Virus record (IMG/VR): IMGVR_UViG_3300012005_000022
Coordinates: 1 to 39,482 of that record
DNA from: a virus
DNA length: 39,482 bases
Strand: one strand, 5' to 3'
Made by a program: the position numbers and the translations under genes
Part shown: positions 7,800 through 14,637 of the stretch, one piece after another
Layout: the number at the start of each line of letters is the position of its first letter
Numbering within the stretch: position 1 is the first letter of the stretch
Notes under the pieces: model-generated
Told to the model about the DNA's origin: nothing
What the model saw: the letters and a program-made list of their open reading frames with translations, nothing else
The model's database searches: none

Positions 7800-8935
7800 C
7801 GATCATCCTCGGCGACCGTCAGATCACCGTCGTGAAGCCGGTCCCGTCGCTGCTCGCTGTGGTGCCCGCACGGGGCACTATCCCCGGCGCTACAGGCGCC
7901 ACGGGCGCCACTGGCGCGACAGGACCGACCGGCTCTACTGGCGCGGCGGGCGCAACGGGCGCCACTGGCGCTGCGTCCACCGTCCCCGGCCCTACGGGAC
8001 CGACCGGCGCGGCGGGGAGTGCCGGACCTGCTGGTGCCGACTCGACAGTCCCCGGTCCAACCGGTGCTACTGGGCCGACCGGCCCCACTGGCACGACGGG
8101 CGCGACTGGACCCGCTGGCACAGACGGCACGAACGGTGCGACAGGCGCCACAGGAGCAACCGGGCCAACGGGAGCCACCGGTAGCACTGGCCCAACGGGC
8201 CCGAGCGGGGTCGTCAGCGCGACCGCGCCCGCAACCTACGACTCCGGTACGCAGGCCATCGGCGTCACCCTCGGCACGAGCGGCACCACCGCGGCCGCTG
8301 GCAACGACACCCGACTGTCCGACGCGCGTACACCCACTGCGCACGCGAGCACACACGCGGCGGGCGGAAGTGACACGTTCATCCCCGCTGGGTACGCCGA
8401 CCCGCACACCATCGGCACCTACCTCGCATGGACGATCGACCCCGCACAATGCGGGACCGGCCTAGCCCAGTTCGCCAGCGGCAAGCCCCTCTCTGGACTG
8501 ATCCCGATCAACGCGCCCCTGACTGCGACCTACCTGAGCATCATCCTGGGGACGGCAGGATCGGCCGCGACGTGGACTTCAGGGCAGAACTTCCTCGTGT
8601 TGAAGGACTCGTCTGGGACGGTCATCGCACAGACCGCTGACATCTCGACCGCGTTGGCAAGCGTGGCGATCAACACTGTGCTCAAGGTTGCCGTCATCAC
8701 CCCCGTCGCTCTCAGCGTCGGTGTCTGCTACGGCGAGATCCTGTTCACCTGGTCGGCCGGAACCGCGCCCCAGGTGGTCGCCGCGAAAGGGCTCGGCGGG
8801 GCCGCAGTCAACGCCGGGTCCGCGTCGTCACTCCCCCGCACCGCGTTCGACCCCACCGTGCGCACCTCGCCCACGAACCGGGCACCATCGGGACTGACGC
8901 TGAACCAGGCCCTCGCGTTCGTCGCCATCACGTAG
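7796..8935 (+). CDS. Collagen-like tail fibre (379 aa)
   Basis: Residues about 25-140 are an almost continuous Gly-X-Y triplet tract (mostly GAT, GPT, GST) with a few short interruptions that each contain an STVPGPTG unit. This builds a collagen-type triple helix as a stiff fibre. A short N-terminal beta domain would attach it to the virion. The C-terminal 200 residues start with a [13 protein letters not shown] motif often found just before phage fibre head domains and end in a jelly-roll-like region. The DNA of the tract is itself repetitive and may expand or shrink by recombination. It is the last gene of the tail module. Confidence 0.88.
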   Translation: MTIILGDRQITVVKPVPSLLAVVPARGTIPGATGATGATGATGPTGSTGAAGATGATGAASTVPGPTGPTGAAGSAGPAGADSTVPGPTGATGPTGPTGTTGATGPAGTDGTNGATGATGATGPTGATGSTGPTGPSGVVSATAPATYDSGTQAIGVTLGTSGTTAAAGNDTRLSDARTPTAHASTHAAGGSDTFIPAGYADPHTIGTYLAWTIDPAQCGTGLAQFASGKPLSGLIPINAPLTATYLSIILGTAGSAATWTSGQNFLVLKDSSGTVIAQTADISTALASVAINTVLKVAVITPVALSVGVCYGEILFTWSAGTAPQVVAAKGLGGAAVNAGSASSLPRTAFDPTVRTSPTNRAPSGLTLNQALAFVAIT

Positions 8936-8936
8936 C

Positions 8937-8952
8937 ACCCGGCCAGCCGGGT
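8937..8952. repeat. Short perfect inverted repeat after the fibre gene
   Basis: ACCCGGC and GCCGGGT flank a two-base centre one base after the fibre stop codon. With so short a loop it is more likely a protein-binding palindrome or part of a 3' mRNA structure than a stand-alone terminator. The main terminator lies 80 bases downstream. Confidence 0.4.
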
Positions 8953-9030
8953 AGGATCAGCACTGCCGTTCGGGGTGACCCGATCTGAGCATCGCAGACC
9001 GGTTCCTAGGACGTCCGGCCCGCACATCAC

Positions 9031-9070
9031 GAAGCCCCTCGCTTGGCCTACCGGCTGAGCGAGGGGCTTC
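9031..9070. terminator. Bidirectional hairpin terminator
   Basis: A perfect 13-bp stem (GAAGCCCCTCGCT paired with AGCGAGGGGCTTC) with a 14-base loop. No long T-run follows, which is normal for actinobacterial intrinsic terminators. It separates the rightward tail/lysis module from the leftward four-gene cluster, so it can stop both transcripts. Confidence 0.85.
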
Positions 9071-9106
9071 GCTTGCGTTCAGGGCTCGGTCGGCCAAGCC
9101 GCGAGG

Positions 9107-9364
9107 TCAGTCATCGGAGGTCACCAGCCGCGATCGGCGTGCCGCGCGCCTGTCAGCAGCCTTGACTGCATCGGCGCACGGCCAGTCCACCCACCGTCTG
9201 TGATAGGAGCACATGGGACGCGGGTGCGAAGGATCGTCCGACACGTCCGTCGGGGCATGGAGGTGCTGGATCCACTCGTCGGCGCGCTCCGCCAGCAGCA
9301 ACGGCAGATGTCTCACCATCCACGCCAACTGCCGCACCGTCTCCCTCATCGCCACATCATCCAC
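9107..9364 (-). CDS. Small reverse-strand protein, last of four-gene cluster (85 aa)
   Basis: The GTG start overlaps the end of the gene upstream on this strand by eight bases; an in-frame ATG 15 bases later is the alternative. The longer frame upstream runs through the neighbour and was rejected. The N-terminal half looks helical (RETVRQLAWMVRHLPLLLAERADEW). The C-terminal half has CSYHRRWVDWPCADA, a possible metal site with two cysteines and a histidine, followed by a basic tail. I do not recognise the family. The gene ends 36 bases before the terminator hairpin. Confidence 0.6.
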   Translation of the reverse strand: MDDVAMRETVRQLAWMVRHLPLLLAERADEWIQHLHAPTDVSDDPSHPRPMCSYHRRWVDWPCADAVKAADRRAARRSRLVTSDD

Positions 9365-9566
9365 CCGACGGCCCGTCGAGGATCTCGAGGATGCGGTCGC
9401 GGAGGATCCGGTCGGCCCACGGCTCAACCTCAGCACGGATCGCGGCCAGCTTCGCGCGCGACGCCTCGACCTCGGCGGTCAACGCGTCGATCTCGTCTTG
9501 AGTGGGAGCGAACCCCTCCGCGAGGAGCGCCACATCGGCGTCCGACAGCGTGACCTTCATCGCCAT
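9357..9566 (-). CDS. Small coiled-coil protein (69 aa)
   Basis: The start is the ATG that overlaps the stop of the upstream basic peptide gene. The protein has an acidic helix rich in Ala, Glu and Leu spanning about residues 8-62 (the ADVALLAEGF and EIDALTAEVEASRAKL regions), so it is likely a coiled coil. No cysteine or membrane segment is present. It sits third in the leftward cluster between attP and the terminator. Genes at this place may be expressed from the prophage, but nothing in the sequence proves that. Confidence 0.68.
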   Translation of the reverse strand: MAMKVTLSDADVALLAEGFAPTQDEIDALTAEVEASRAKLAAIRAEVEPWADRILRDRILEILDGPSGG

Positions 9567-9715
9567 AGCCGGTTCAGCAGCGGGCCGACGACCTTGCGCG
9601 TGACCTTGCGGCGGACGACGCGCTTGACGAGACGCTGCGGACCACGGCGACCCGACACCACCTCCGCGTCACGAGTGGTTCTCGATGCGAGGTACAGCAG
9701 CTTCGACAGCTTCAT
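9557..9715 (-). CDS. Small very basic protein (52 aa)
   Basis: A 52-codon reverse-strand frame that starts with ATG overlapping the stop of the membrane peptide upstream and ends overlapping the next start. The product begins MKLSKLLYLASRTTRD, a hydrophobic helix, and continues with a strongly basic stretch rich in Arg, Lys and Val (QRLVKRVVRRKVTRKVV). It could bind nucleic acid or lie on the membrane surface. The tight overlaps on both sides are the main support. Confidence 0.62.
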   Translation of the reverse strand: MKLSKLLYLASRTTRDAEVVSGRRGPQRLVKRVVRRKVTRKVVGPLLNRLWR

Positions 9716-9831
9716 CCCAGCCTCCGCACACCGCGACGAGCCAGCCGGCGCGCACGACGGACGAACGCGATGTCGACGACCAGGAACACGGCGAGGACGA
9801 CGTAACCGACGAGCTGGGCGAGGGACATCAT
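9712..9831 (-). CDS. Single-pass membrane micropeptide (39 aa)
   Basis: Reverse-strand frame starting at an ATGATG pair. Residues about 3-22 form one transmembrane helix (LAQLVGYVVLAVFLVVDIAF) followed by a basic Arg-rich tail, which predicts the tail in the cytoplasm. The stop overlaps the next ATG. There is no convincing ribosome site, but the start overlaps the end of an even shorter frame, suggesting coupled translation. Function unknown; small phage membrane proteins near attP include superinfection-exclusion factors, but that is only a possibility. Confidence 0.58.
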   Translation of the reverse strand: MMSLAQLVGYVVLAVFLVVDIAFVRRARRLARRGVRRLG

Positions 9832-9890
9832 CGGAGGGACCGAATTTCAGCGATCTTCGGCGCGTTCATGAGAAGCATGGGGCAGTTCTA
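9828..9890 (-). promoter_or_regulatory. Candidate leaderless promoter and 16-codon leader ORF of the reverse cluster
   Basis: On the reverse strand a TAGAAC -10-like box (9885-9890) lies six bases before an ATG at 9878, the spacing expected of a leaderless actinobacterial mRNA. The ATG opens a 16-codon frame whose TGA overlaps the ATG of the membrane peptide. No good -35 box is seen, so the call is tentative. Confidence 0.35.
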
Positions 9891-9913
9891 CCACGCCTGA
9901 TACACGTTTGACC

Positions 9914-9929
9914 TGTTGGCCAGCCAACA
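9914..9929. promoter_or_regulatory. Putative integrase arm-type site, inverted pair
   Basis: TGTTGGC and GCCAACA flank a two-base centre, a perfect palindrome of the same heptamer that occurs three times in direct orientation on the other side of the attP core. This is the pattern expected for arm-type binding sites of a tyrosine integrase, or an operator for the reverse-strand cluster. Confidence 0.5.
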
Positions 9930-10022
9930 ATCTTCGACGAGTTTCGGCGGGATCGGGCTAGGCGCGGCTAGACAGGCAACCGGCTGACCTGCGGATACAC
10001 TCTCCGATGCAGGTCACGGCTA

Positions 10023-10059
10023 TGGGGTGAGACGGGTTCAAGTCCCGTCACTCACCCCA
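10023..10059 (+). other. attP: attP core: copy of a tRNA 3' end (probably tRNA-His)
   Basis: Bases 10032-10059 read as a tRNA 3' end: T-stem ACGGG, T-loop TTCAAGT, T-stem CCCGT, acceptor strand CACTCAC, discriminator C, then CCA. A C at the discriminator position is the hallmark of tRNA-His. Integration would replace the host tRNA 3' end with this copy and keep the gene functional. There is no 5' half of a tRNA here, so it is not a tRNA gene. The core also lies inside a longer palindrome (TGGGGTGAG and CTCACCCCA). The integrase starts 110 bases downstream. The strand-exchange point cannot be set without the host attB. Confidence 0.8.
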
Positions 10060-10095
10060 CGAAAGGCCAGGTCAGAGGGGGTGTGCCACTCTCTA

Positions 10096-10125
10096 GCCAA
10101 CGCTAGCCAACACTAGCGGCCAACA
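10096..10125. repeat. Putative integrase arm-type sites, three direct copies
   Basis: Three direct copies of GCCAAC(A/G) begin at 10096, 10106 and 10119, the first two within a longer CTAGCCAAC repeat. With the inverted pair at 9914-9929 they flank the core, resembling P and P' arms of known actinophage attP regions. Spacing of 10 and 13 bases is close to one DNA turn, so bound proteins would share a face. Confidence 0.5.
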
Positions 10126-10168
10126 GTCCAGACGAGGTTACGGGAGTCCGAACGATCGTGAGCAACTG

Positions 10169-11311
10169 ATGGCGAGCATCCAGGTACGCAAGCGACGAGA
10201 CGGCTCACCCGTCTTTCGCGTCCTGTTCCGCCACGGCGGCCAGCAGACGACGGAGACGTTCGACAGCTTCGAAGGCGCTGAGGGGTTCAAGGACTCCATC
10301 GACGTCATCGGTCTCGAGCCCGCTCTGGCGCGGCTCGCCGCCCGCAAAGCTGGGCGCATCAGCACCATCCCGACGCTCGCGGAGTACGCGCGCCGCCACG
10401 TCGAAGGGCTCTCGGGCATCGAAGAGGGCACCCGCGTCGACTACCTCACCTACATCACCCGCGACCTCGAACCGACCGTCCTCGGCCAGACACCCGTCGA
10501 CACCGTCACCCGGCAAGACATTGCCACCTGGGTCACCTACCTCCACCGCGAACGAGGGCTCGCCGGCAAGTCGATCCGCAACCGACACTCCCTCGTATCG
10601 TCCGCGTTCACCGCAGCAGTCATGGCCGAGGTGCGCCCCGCGAACCCATGCATCGGCGTCAGGCTCCCCCGCACCGAGTCACACGCCGAGATGGTGTTCC
10701 TCGACGGCTCCGAGTTCGCCCTGTTCCTCGGCACGGTCGACGCGTTCTGGCAGCCGCTCGTCACGTTCCTCTACTCCACCGGCGCACGGTTCGGCGAGGC
10801 GACAGCGCTGAGGGTCCGCGACGTCGACCTCGGCTCCACGCCGCCGACCATCCGGATCAACATGGCCTGGAAGCACACGGCGAGCAAGGGTCACAAGCTC
10901 GGCCCGCCGAAGACGTTCAAGGGCCGGCGCACGATCGGCCTCACACCGCAGATGGTGGGCATCCTGCGGTCACGCGTCGAGGGCCGCGGGCGGGACGAGT
11001 ACGTGTTCGTCAACCACCACGGCGACCCGGTCCGACACAACAACTTCTACGACAACGTGTGGAGCAAAGCCCGCAACCAGGCCGAGCCGCTCATCCACAA
11101 GCGACCACGGATCCACGACGCGCGTCACAGTTGCGCGTCGAACCTGATCCGCGCGGGCGTCCCGCTGAACATCGTGCAGCGGATCCTCGGGCACGAGTCG
11201 ATCCAGACGACAGTCGACCTCTACGGGCACGTCGCGGGTGACGCGATCAGTGTCGCTGCGCAGGCGGCGGCGATGTCTCTCGTCGAGGCGTACCCCGAGC
11301 TCGAGCAGTAG
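10169..11311 (+). CDS. int: Tyrosine-type integrase
   Basis: Site-specific recombinase that inserts the phage at the host tRNA gene. The 380 residues are the usual length. Residues 1-60 form the small arm-binding domain with an FRVLFRHGG strand; about 70-165 the SAM-like core-binding domain; about 170-370 the catalytic domain. The catalytic set is complete: Arg207 (in STGARFGE), a lysine near 249-252, His316 and Arg319 (in HDARH), His342 (in GHES) and nucleophile Tyr352 (in LYGH). The ATG is the first in frame; no strong ribosome site precedes it. Beside attP, as is usual. The reverse-strand repressor gene lies downstream, convergent with it. Confidence 0.96.
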   Translation: MASIQVRKRRDGSPVFRVLFRHGGQQTTETFDSFEGAEGFKDSIDVIGLEPALARLAARKAGRISTIPTLAEYARRHVEGLSGIEEGTRVDYLTYITRDLEPTVLGQTPVDTVTRQDIATWVTYLHRERGLAGKSIRNRHSLVSSAFTAAVMAEVRPANPCIGVRLPRTESHAEMVFLDGSEFALFLGTVDAFWQPLVTFLYSTGARFGEATALRVRDVDLGSTPPTIRINMAWKHTASKGHKLGPPKTFKGRRTIGLTPQMVGILRSRVEGRGRDEYVFVNHHGDPVRHNNFYDNVWSKARNQAEPLIHKRPRIHDARHSCASNLIRAGVPLNIVQRILGHESIQTTVDLYGHVAGDAISVAAQAAAMSLVEAYPELEQ

Positions 11312-11314
11312 CGG

Positions 11315-11485
11315 TCAGCGCGTTGCGCGACGGAACCCGTCGGAGACGACGGCTAGGAAGGCCGTGACCACCGCGGCGAGAACGATCGTCAGGCGCCGAC
11401 GGCGGTCGATACCGAGCTGCGCCCCGTCAACGAGACCCTGCGCGTATGAACGGGACGTCTTACTGACAACGGAAGCACAGCACAT
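11315..11485 (-). CDS. Possible small membrane protein downstream of the repressor
   Basis: A reverse-strand frame between repressor and integrase. From the ATG chosen here it encodes 56 residues with a basic RRRR followed by a clear hydrophobic helix (LTIVLAAVVTAFLAVV). A GTG-started longer form (from 11560) would overlap the repressor 3' end by 20 bases. A weak GGAAC/GGGGAC purine stretch lies upstream. It could be a lysogenically expressed membrane protein such as a superinfection-exclusion factor, by position only. Evidence is modest: one hydrophobic segment and gene order. Confidence 0.4.
   Translation of the reverse strand: MCCASVVSKTSRSYAQGLVDGAQLGIDRRRRLTIVLAAVVTAFLAVVSDGFRRATR
11328..11342. 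terminator. Weak hairpin after the integrase
   Basis: CGACGG and CCGTCG flank a three-base loop 17 bases beyond the integrase stop. The stem is short and may only slow transcription where the two convergent transcripts meet. It also lies inside the possible small membrane protein gene. Confidence 0.25.
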
Positions 11486-11540
11486 CTGACGTCCCCGCGT
11501 TCCGGTTGGCTGGTCTGGAAGTTCCGCTAAATATAGGGCA

Positions 11541-11936
11541 TTACGGACGGTTCGCGCCACTACCCCTGCGTAACAATTGGGCTTGGAGCTCCGCGTCCGT
11601 GGCAGCGGCGAGGGTGTGCGACGTCGGATCGCGCAACGTCGGCTGTGTCGCCGGCGCGTCCCCGCGTGCGGCCTTCAACTGCCGCAGCGGCACGCCCTCA
11701 CGGATCAGCGCCAACCAGCCGATGTCCCAGCCCAGCGCCATCTCCAGCCGAGCACGGGTCGCACGCCGCGGCCACGTCGCCCCCTTCGCCGCCGTCTCCA
11801 CCGTCCCCCGGTCGAGCGGCTTCCCGTTCTTGCCCGACGCGGCCGTCGCCATTCTCAGGTCGACCAGATTCCATGTTCGGGCACCGAGCTCCTCGTCGAA
11901 CGCTCGCTCGATCTGCGGCAGGTTGACACGTGGCAT
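11541..11936 (-). CDS. Immunity repressor, HTH DNA-binding protein (131 aa)
   Basis: Reverse-strand gene placed like the immunity repressor of temperate actinophages, divergent from the excisionase-like gene. The ATG chosen is preceded by AGAGAG about eight bases upstream; the longer frame upstream has no such site. Residues about 20-75 look like a helix-turn-helix unit in which GKPLDRGTVETAAKGATWPRRATRARLEMALGW-type spacing gives recognition and support helices, as in XRE-like repressors where a trailing W.....L segment follows. The C-terminal third is Ala/Arg-rich and short, with no LexA-type protease motif, so SOS self-cleavage is not expected. It should bind the inverted repeat in the adjoining control region. 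Confidence 0.75.
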   Translation of the reverse strand: MPRVNLPQIERAFDEELGARTWNLVDLRMATAASGKNGKPLDRGTVETAAKGATWPRRATRARLEMALGWDIGWLALIREGVPLRQLKAARGDAPATQPTLRDPTSHTLAAATDAELQAQLLRRGSGANRP

Positions 11937-12126
11937 CAGGGTTTCATCTCTCTGCGACTCCGTTCCGGTATGGGTCGGGCAAGTGTGACCGAGTTGCCCT
12001 CGATGTGAACATTGCGCCACTTCGCACAGCATGGAGGACGATTACAGGCCGTAGATACACGGAGTGCCTGAATTACACGGCGCGTATTTCCCCCAACTTC
12101 TCCTCACATGCGCTAACGTCACCTCT
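11937..12126. promoter_or_regulatory. Divergent lysogeny/lytic control region
   Basis: The interval between the repressor and the HTH gene holds a perfect inverted repeat GGGCAA/TTGCCC with an 11-base spacer (11977-11999), the best operator candidate. On the reverse strand a TTCACA (12004-12009) and a CACACT (11982-11987), 16 bases apart, could form the repressor promoter, so the repeat would overlap it and allow autoregulation. On the forward strand an extended -10 element TGCGCTAACGT ends seven bases before the GTG of the HTH gene, predicting a leaderless lytic transcript. All boxes are read by eye. Confidence 0.5.
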
Positions 12127-12369
12127 GTGCCCCCTACATCGCAGCCACCCGGTGACCACTACACCGAACGGCAGATCGCCGAGAAGCTCGGAATCTCCCG
12201 CTACTGGGTAGCCGAACAGGCCAAGGCCAGACGCCTCCCGCACCTGAAGATCGGCAACCGGCGTAGGTACACCGAGGACCAGTACCAGCAGATCCTCGGG
12301 ATGCTCAGCGTCCCCGTCGTCGACCCGCTCGCGCGCTCCCCGCGGTCCCGCAAGGGCCGGGCCGCGTAA
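12127..12369 (+). CDS. Excisionase/Cro-like MerR-type HTH protein (80 aa)
   Basis: A small winged-helix DNA-binding protein. Residues 11-50 read HYTERQIAEKLGISRYWV, then a basic turn and LKIGNRRRYTEDQYQQIL, the standard layout of MerR-like excisionase and Xis/Cro proteins: HTH, beta-wing, then helix. The GTG start is preferred because it stands seven bases behind a TAACGT -10 box, as in leaderless messages; an upstream ATG at 12064 would add a poorly conserved leader. Divergent from the repressor, it is likely the first lytic gene and either blocks repressor synthesis or directs excision. Confidence 0.78.
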   Translation: MPPTSQPPGDHYTERQIAEKLGISRYWVAEQAKARRLPHLKIGNRRRYTEDQYQQILGMLSVPVVDPLARSPRSRKGRAA

Positions 12370-12803
12370 TGGCCGCCCGCAAGAGTCCAGCGTCTCGGTT
12401 CGCAGCCAAGTACGTCGTGCAGCCGAACGGGTGCTGGGAGTGGGTCGCCGCACGCAACAACGGCGGCTACGGGAAGTTCACCATCAGCCGCACCGGGTGG
12501 ATGCTCGCTCACCGCTGGTCCTACCTGCACTACGTCGGCCCGGTGCCTGATGGTCTGCAATTGGACCACCTCTGTCGGAACCGTGCGTGCGTCCGACCGG
12601 ACCACCTCGAGGCCGTCACGGCCCAGGTAAACCTGCTGCGAGGCAAGACCGTCGCGGCATCCAACGCCGCGAAGACTCATTGCCCCCGCGGTCACGAATT
12701 GGCCGGCGCGAACCTCTACCGCCGATCTGACGGACGTCGCGAGTGTCGCGCGTGTATTGCTCTCCTGACCGCGGCCCGAGCCGCACGCCTGGTCGCGGCA
12801 TGA
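12369..12803 (+). CDS. HNH endonuclease (HNH_3 type)
   Basis: A 144-residue HNH nuclease of the homing-type family. The core is LDHLCRNRACVRPDHLE: Asp66-His67 as catalytic His pair member, Asn71, Cys74 and His79. An upstream GCWEWVAARNNGGYGKF segment is typical of the HNH_3 family found free-standing in phages. A C-terminal zinc knuckle uses Cys105, His109, Cys126 and Cys129. The ATG overlaps the stop of the HTH gene by one base. Such genes often are selfish passengers, but packaging HNH proteins also exist; this copy is far from the terminase genes, so the first is more likely. Confidence 0.88.
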   Translation: MAARKSPASRFAAKYVVQPNGCWEWVAARNNGGYGKFTISRTGWMLAHRWSYLHYVGPVPDGLQLDHLCRNRACVRPDHLEAVTAQVNLLRGKTVAASNAAKTHCPRGHELAGANLYRRSDGRRECRACIALLTAARAARLVAA

Positions 12804-12925
12804 GCGCCTGGTTCCAGATCCCCGCGTGGGAGATCGCCCTATGCATCGCGCTGATCGCCGCGGTCATCGTCGGCCTGGTCGGCGTCGTCCGTGATATCCG
12901 CCGCGACATCGAAGACCCGCCCTGA
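12800..12925 (+). CDS. Single-pass membrane peptide (41 aa)
   Basis: The ATG overlaps the HNH stop (GCATGAG). Residues about 9-30 make a strong transmembrane helix (WEIALCIALIAAVIVGLVGVV), followed by an alternating basic/acidic tail DIRRDIEDPP. A longer frame starting at 12743 would run through the HNH gene and was rejected. Small membrane peptides of this type are frequent in early regions of actinophages; function unknown. Confidence 0.65.
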   Translation: MSAWFQIPAWEIALCIALIAAVIVGLVGVVRDIRRDIEDPP

Positions 12926-13056
12926 TCTCGAGGCGGCGCGTGTTGACGCCCCGGCAGGCCTCCCCGCCGTCTCGAGCAAGCCCCCGCAAGACACAGCAAC
13001 GCGGCGCCTCAAGCCCGTCCAGAGCGAAGCGCCGCGTCCCTACAGAAAGGATAACC
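12926..13056 (+). promoter_or_regulatory. Leader of the 10.5-kb early gene chain with two hairpins
   Basis: This 131-bp gap holds two consecutive stems: CTCGAGGCGGCG against CGCCGTCTCGAG (12929-12979, one G-T pair) and ACGCGGCGC against GCGCCGCGT (about 12998-13039, perfect). The first could end the upstream transcript and the second lies just before the AAAGGAT ribosome site of the next gene, so it may act in the mRNA leader. A TTGACG sits between the arms of the first stem, but no matching -10 box is evident. Confidence 0.5.
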
Positions 13057-13524
13057 ATGAACCGATCTGAGGTTGCGCGGCTCGTCGCCGAAGCGGCCGC
13101 GGACATCAAGGCTGAGGTTGACCTCGAGGCCGAGGTTGACCTGTACGCGGAGCACAGCGCCGGGCAGGCGTGGGCCGAGCCGGTCGACCTGACGCCGTTC
13201 ATCGATCGTCTCCGCGCCGGCGGGATCAACGTCGAGGTGGCCCGCATCGAGTCCGACGGCACGCAAGGCGATCCGCCTGCCGACCGTTGCCCGACGCACC
13301 TCGGGAATCTCCACGGTGAGCGATGCATCCTCCCGGTAGGCCACAACCCAACCAACCATGACTGGGGACGCGCGCTGCCCGCTCCGGTCACCACTTCACG
13401 GGTCCTCGACTGCGCTACCTGCGAGGGCCCGCAGCCCGTCACCGACACGACGCGCGTCCTCGGCGGGCAGCACCTCCGCCTTGCCTGCGGTCACACCGTC
13501 CGCGACTGGAACGGCGCGTCGTGA
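13057..13524 (+). CDS. Early protein with cysteine-rich C-terminal half (155 aa)
   Basis: First gene of the long coupled chain. The ATG has an AGAAAGGATAACC ribosome site; the upstream frame is non-conserved and crosses the hairpin leader. The N-terminal helix contains a repeated EVDLEAEVDL unit. The second half has C..H..C and C.TC..C/H spacing (CPTHLGNLHGERC and DCATCEGPQ...ACGH) suggesting two zinc-binding knuckles; the first is similar to small phage proteins that contact host factors. Function not recognised. Confidence 0.7.
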   Translation: MNRSEVARLVAEAAADIKAEVDLEAEVDLYAEHSAGQAWAEPVDLTPFIDRLRAGGINVEVARIESDGTQGDPPADRCPTHLGNLHGERCILPVGHNPTNHDWGRALPAPVTTSRVLDCATCEGPQPVTDTTRVLGGQHLRLACGHTVRDWNGAS

Positions 13525-13718
13525 CCCTCGACGAGGCTCGCGCCCGCATCGGTGACGGCGTGATCTATGCCCGCCCATATGGCGCTCGCGAAACGGGTGT
13601 CATCACGTCGGTCGGCAGTCGCTGGATATACGTCAGCTACGACGACAAGCCGTACGGGAAAGCCACGGCAGCGGCCGACCTCACATTCATCTCTCCTACC
13701 CCGGGAAGTGCCGCATGA
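13521..13718 (+). CDS. Small early protein, SH3-like beta barrel likely (65 aa)
   Basis: A GTG start overlaps the preceding stop by four bases. After an N-terminal helix (LDEARARIG) the sequence shows alternating strands GDGVIYARPYG, ETGVITSVGSRWIYVSYD and ATAAADLTFISP, a pattern seen in very common small actinophage proteins of unknown role that resemble SH3-type barrels. No cysteines. It is followed by the next gene with an ATGA overlap. Confidence 0.7.
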   Translation: MTLDEARARIGDGVIYARPYGARETGVITSVGSRWIYVSYDDKPYGKATAAADLTFISPTPGSAA

Positions 13719-14467
13719 CCACCGAGGATCTCAGCGGCACGACGTGGCTGGGACCGCGAGGCGGCACACGCAAGGTGATCTCTCGCGATGACGCGTACCT
13801 CGGCAACGTGTGGATGGTCCGGATCGAGGGATACAGCGTGCTGGTTCCGTACCGGGCCGAGGATATCCGCTCCTGGACCCGCGTCGACGAGAAGGCCGAA
13901 CCGACCGAGGACGAGGACAAGAGCTACCCAGTCGGCGCAGTCCGTCACGTCGAGCACCCTTCGGAAACCGTTGTGGCAGCGAAGGCCAGGGCCAAGGAAG
14001 CGGTCGATGCAGCAAAGAATGCCCGCACGCCCGCACTGTCCGCCCCGATCCTGCCGTCCGACGTGCACGATGGTGACCTCCTGACCGGGGCCCTGTACGG
14101 CAACCCCTTCACCGACTGGCCCGTGAGCCGCATCGGCGAGGGCCTTCGGTGGACGAAGGGCCTTCAGTACTTGACCAACGAAGCTGACGCGGCGGTAACC
14201 ATCTGGCGCAAAGAGGTCACGGTCACCGCCCGCAGGCCCGCCCCGTCCCCGCCGCTGCCGTGGGAGGAGCCCGACGCGGCTCCGTACTGGCGGCACGCGC
14301 GGAGCGGCGGTGTCTCACGACACGGGACCATGCAGGGCTCCGATGGCTGCGACCCCGACGAGTGGCAGGGCGGCTACTTCATCCCCGCCGACCTCATCGA
14401 ACGGCTGCGGACGGAATCGCCGCTGGCTGTGCTCGGAGCCATCCTCGACGCTGCGGGCGAATCATGA
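13715..14467 (+). CDS. Early protein of unknown function (250 aa)
   Basis: The N-terminal 50 residues again look like a small beta barrel (TTWLGPRGGTRKVISRDD then WMVRIEGYSVLVPYRAEDI), echoing the gene before it. The middle is charged and helical (residues about 75-110). The C-terminal region is proline-rich (PAPSPPLPWEEPD) and ends in a short helix. I do not recognise any enzyme motif. Its coupled position suggests a host-interaction or regulatory gene. Confidence 0.65.
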   Translation: MTTEDLSGTTWLGPRGGTRKVISRDDAYLGNVWMVRIEGYSVLVPYRAEDIRSWTRVDEKAEPTEDEDKSYPVGAVRHVEHPSETVVAAKARAKEAVDAAKNARTPALSAPILPSDVHDGDLLTGALYGNPFTDWPVSRIGEGLRWTKGLQYLTNEADAAVTIWRKEVTVTARRPAPSPPLPWEEPDAAPYWRHARSGGVSRHGTMQGSDGCDPDEWQGGYFIPADLIERLRTESPLAVLGAILDAAGES

Positions 14468-14637
14468 CCGGCGCAGGTTTCGCGTTGCTGGTGGTCATCT
14501 TCTACGTCGTCGTGGCCGTGATGATCGCCTGCGAGATGCACGCCGCCGACCCCGTCGATCAACTCACCGATGACGAGGTCGAGCAGGACTGGGTTGATAT
14601 GCGGATCGCTGAGCTAGAGAAGGACGTGAACCTGTGA
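14464..14637 (+). CDS. Membrane-anchored acidic small protein (57 aa)
   Basis: The ATG overlaps the previous stop. Residues about 4-24 form one hydrophobic helix (GFALLVVIFYVVVAVMIAC), then comes an acidic cytoplasmic tail (DQLTDDEVEQDWVDMRIAELEKD). A longer frame starting further upstream lies inside the neighbour and was rejected. One membrane helix plus an acidic helix suggests an anchor for a protein partner. Family unknown. Confidence 0.68.
   Translation: MTGAGFALLVVIFYVVVAVMIACEMHAADPVDQLTDDEVEQDWVDMRIAELEKDVNL

Noticed and set aside
7870-8215. A DNA repeat or mobile element suggested by the repetitive ggcgcnacngg pattern
   Set aside because: It is fully explained by Gly-X-Y codons of the collagen-like fibre.
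10023-10059. A tRNA gene or transcription terminator at the T-arm-like hairpin
   Set aside because: No D-arm, anticodon arm or 5' acceptor precedes it, and the T-loop consensus with CCA and adjacent integrase fit an attP core better than a terminator.
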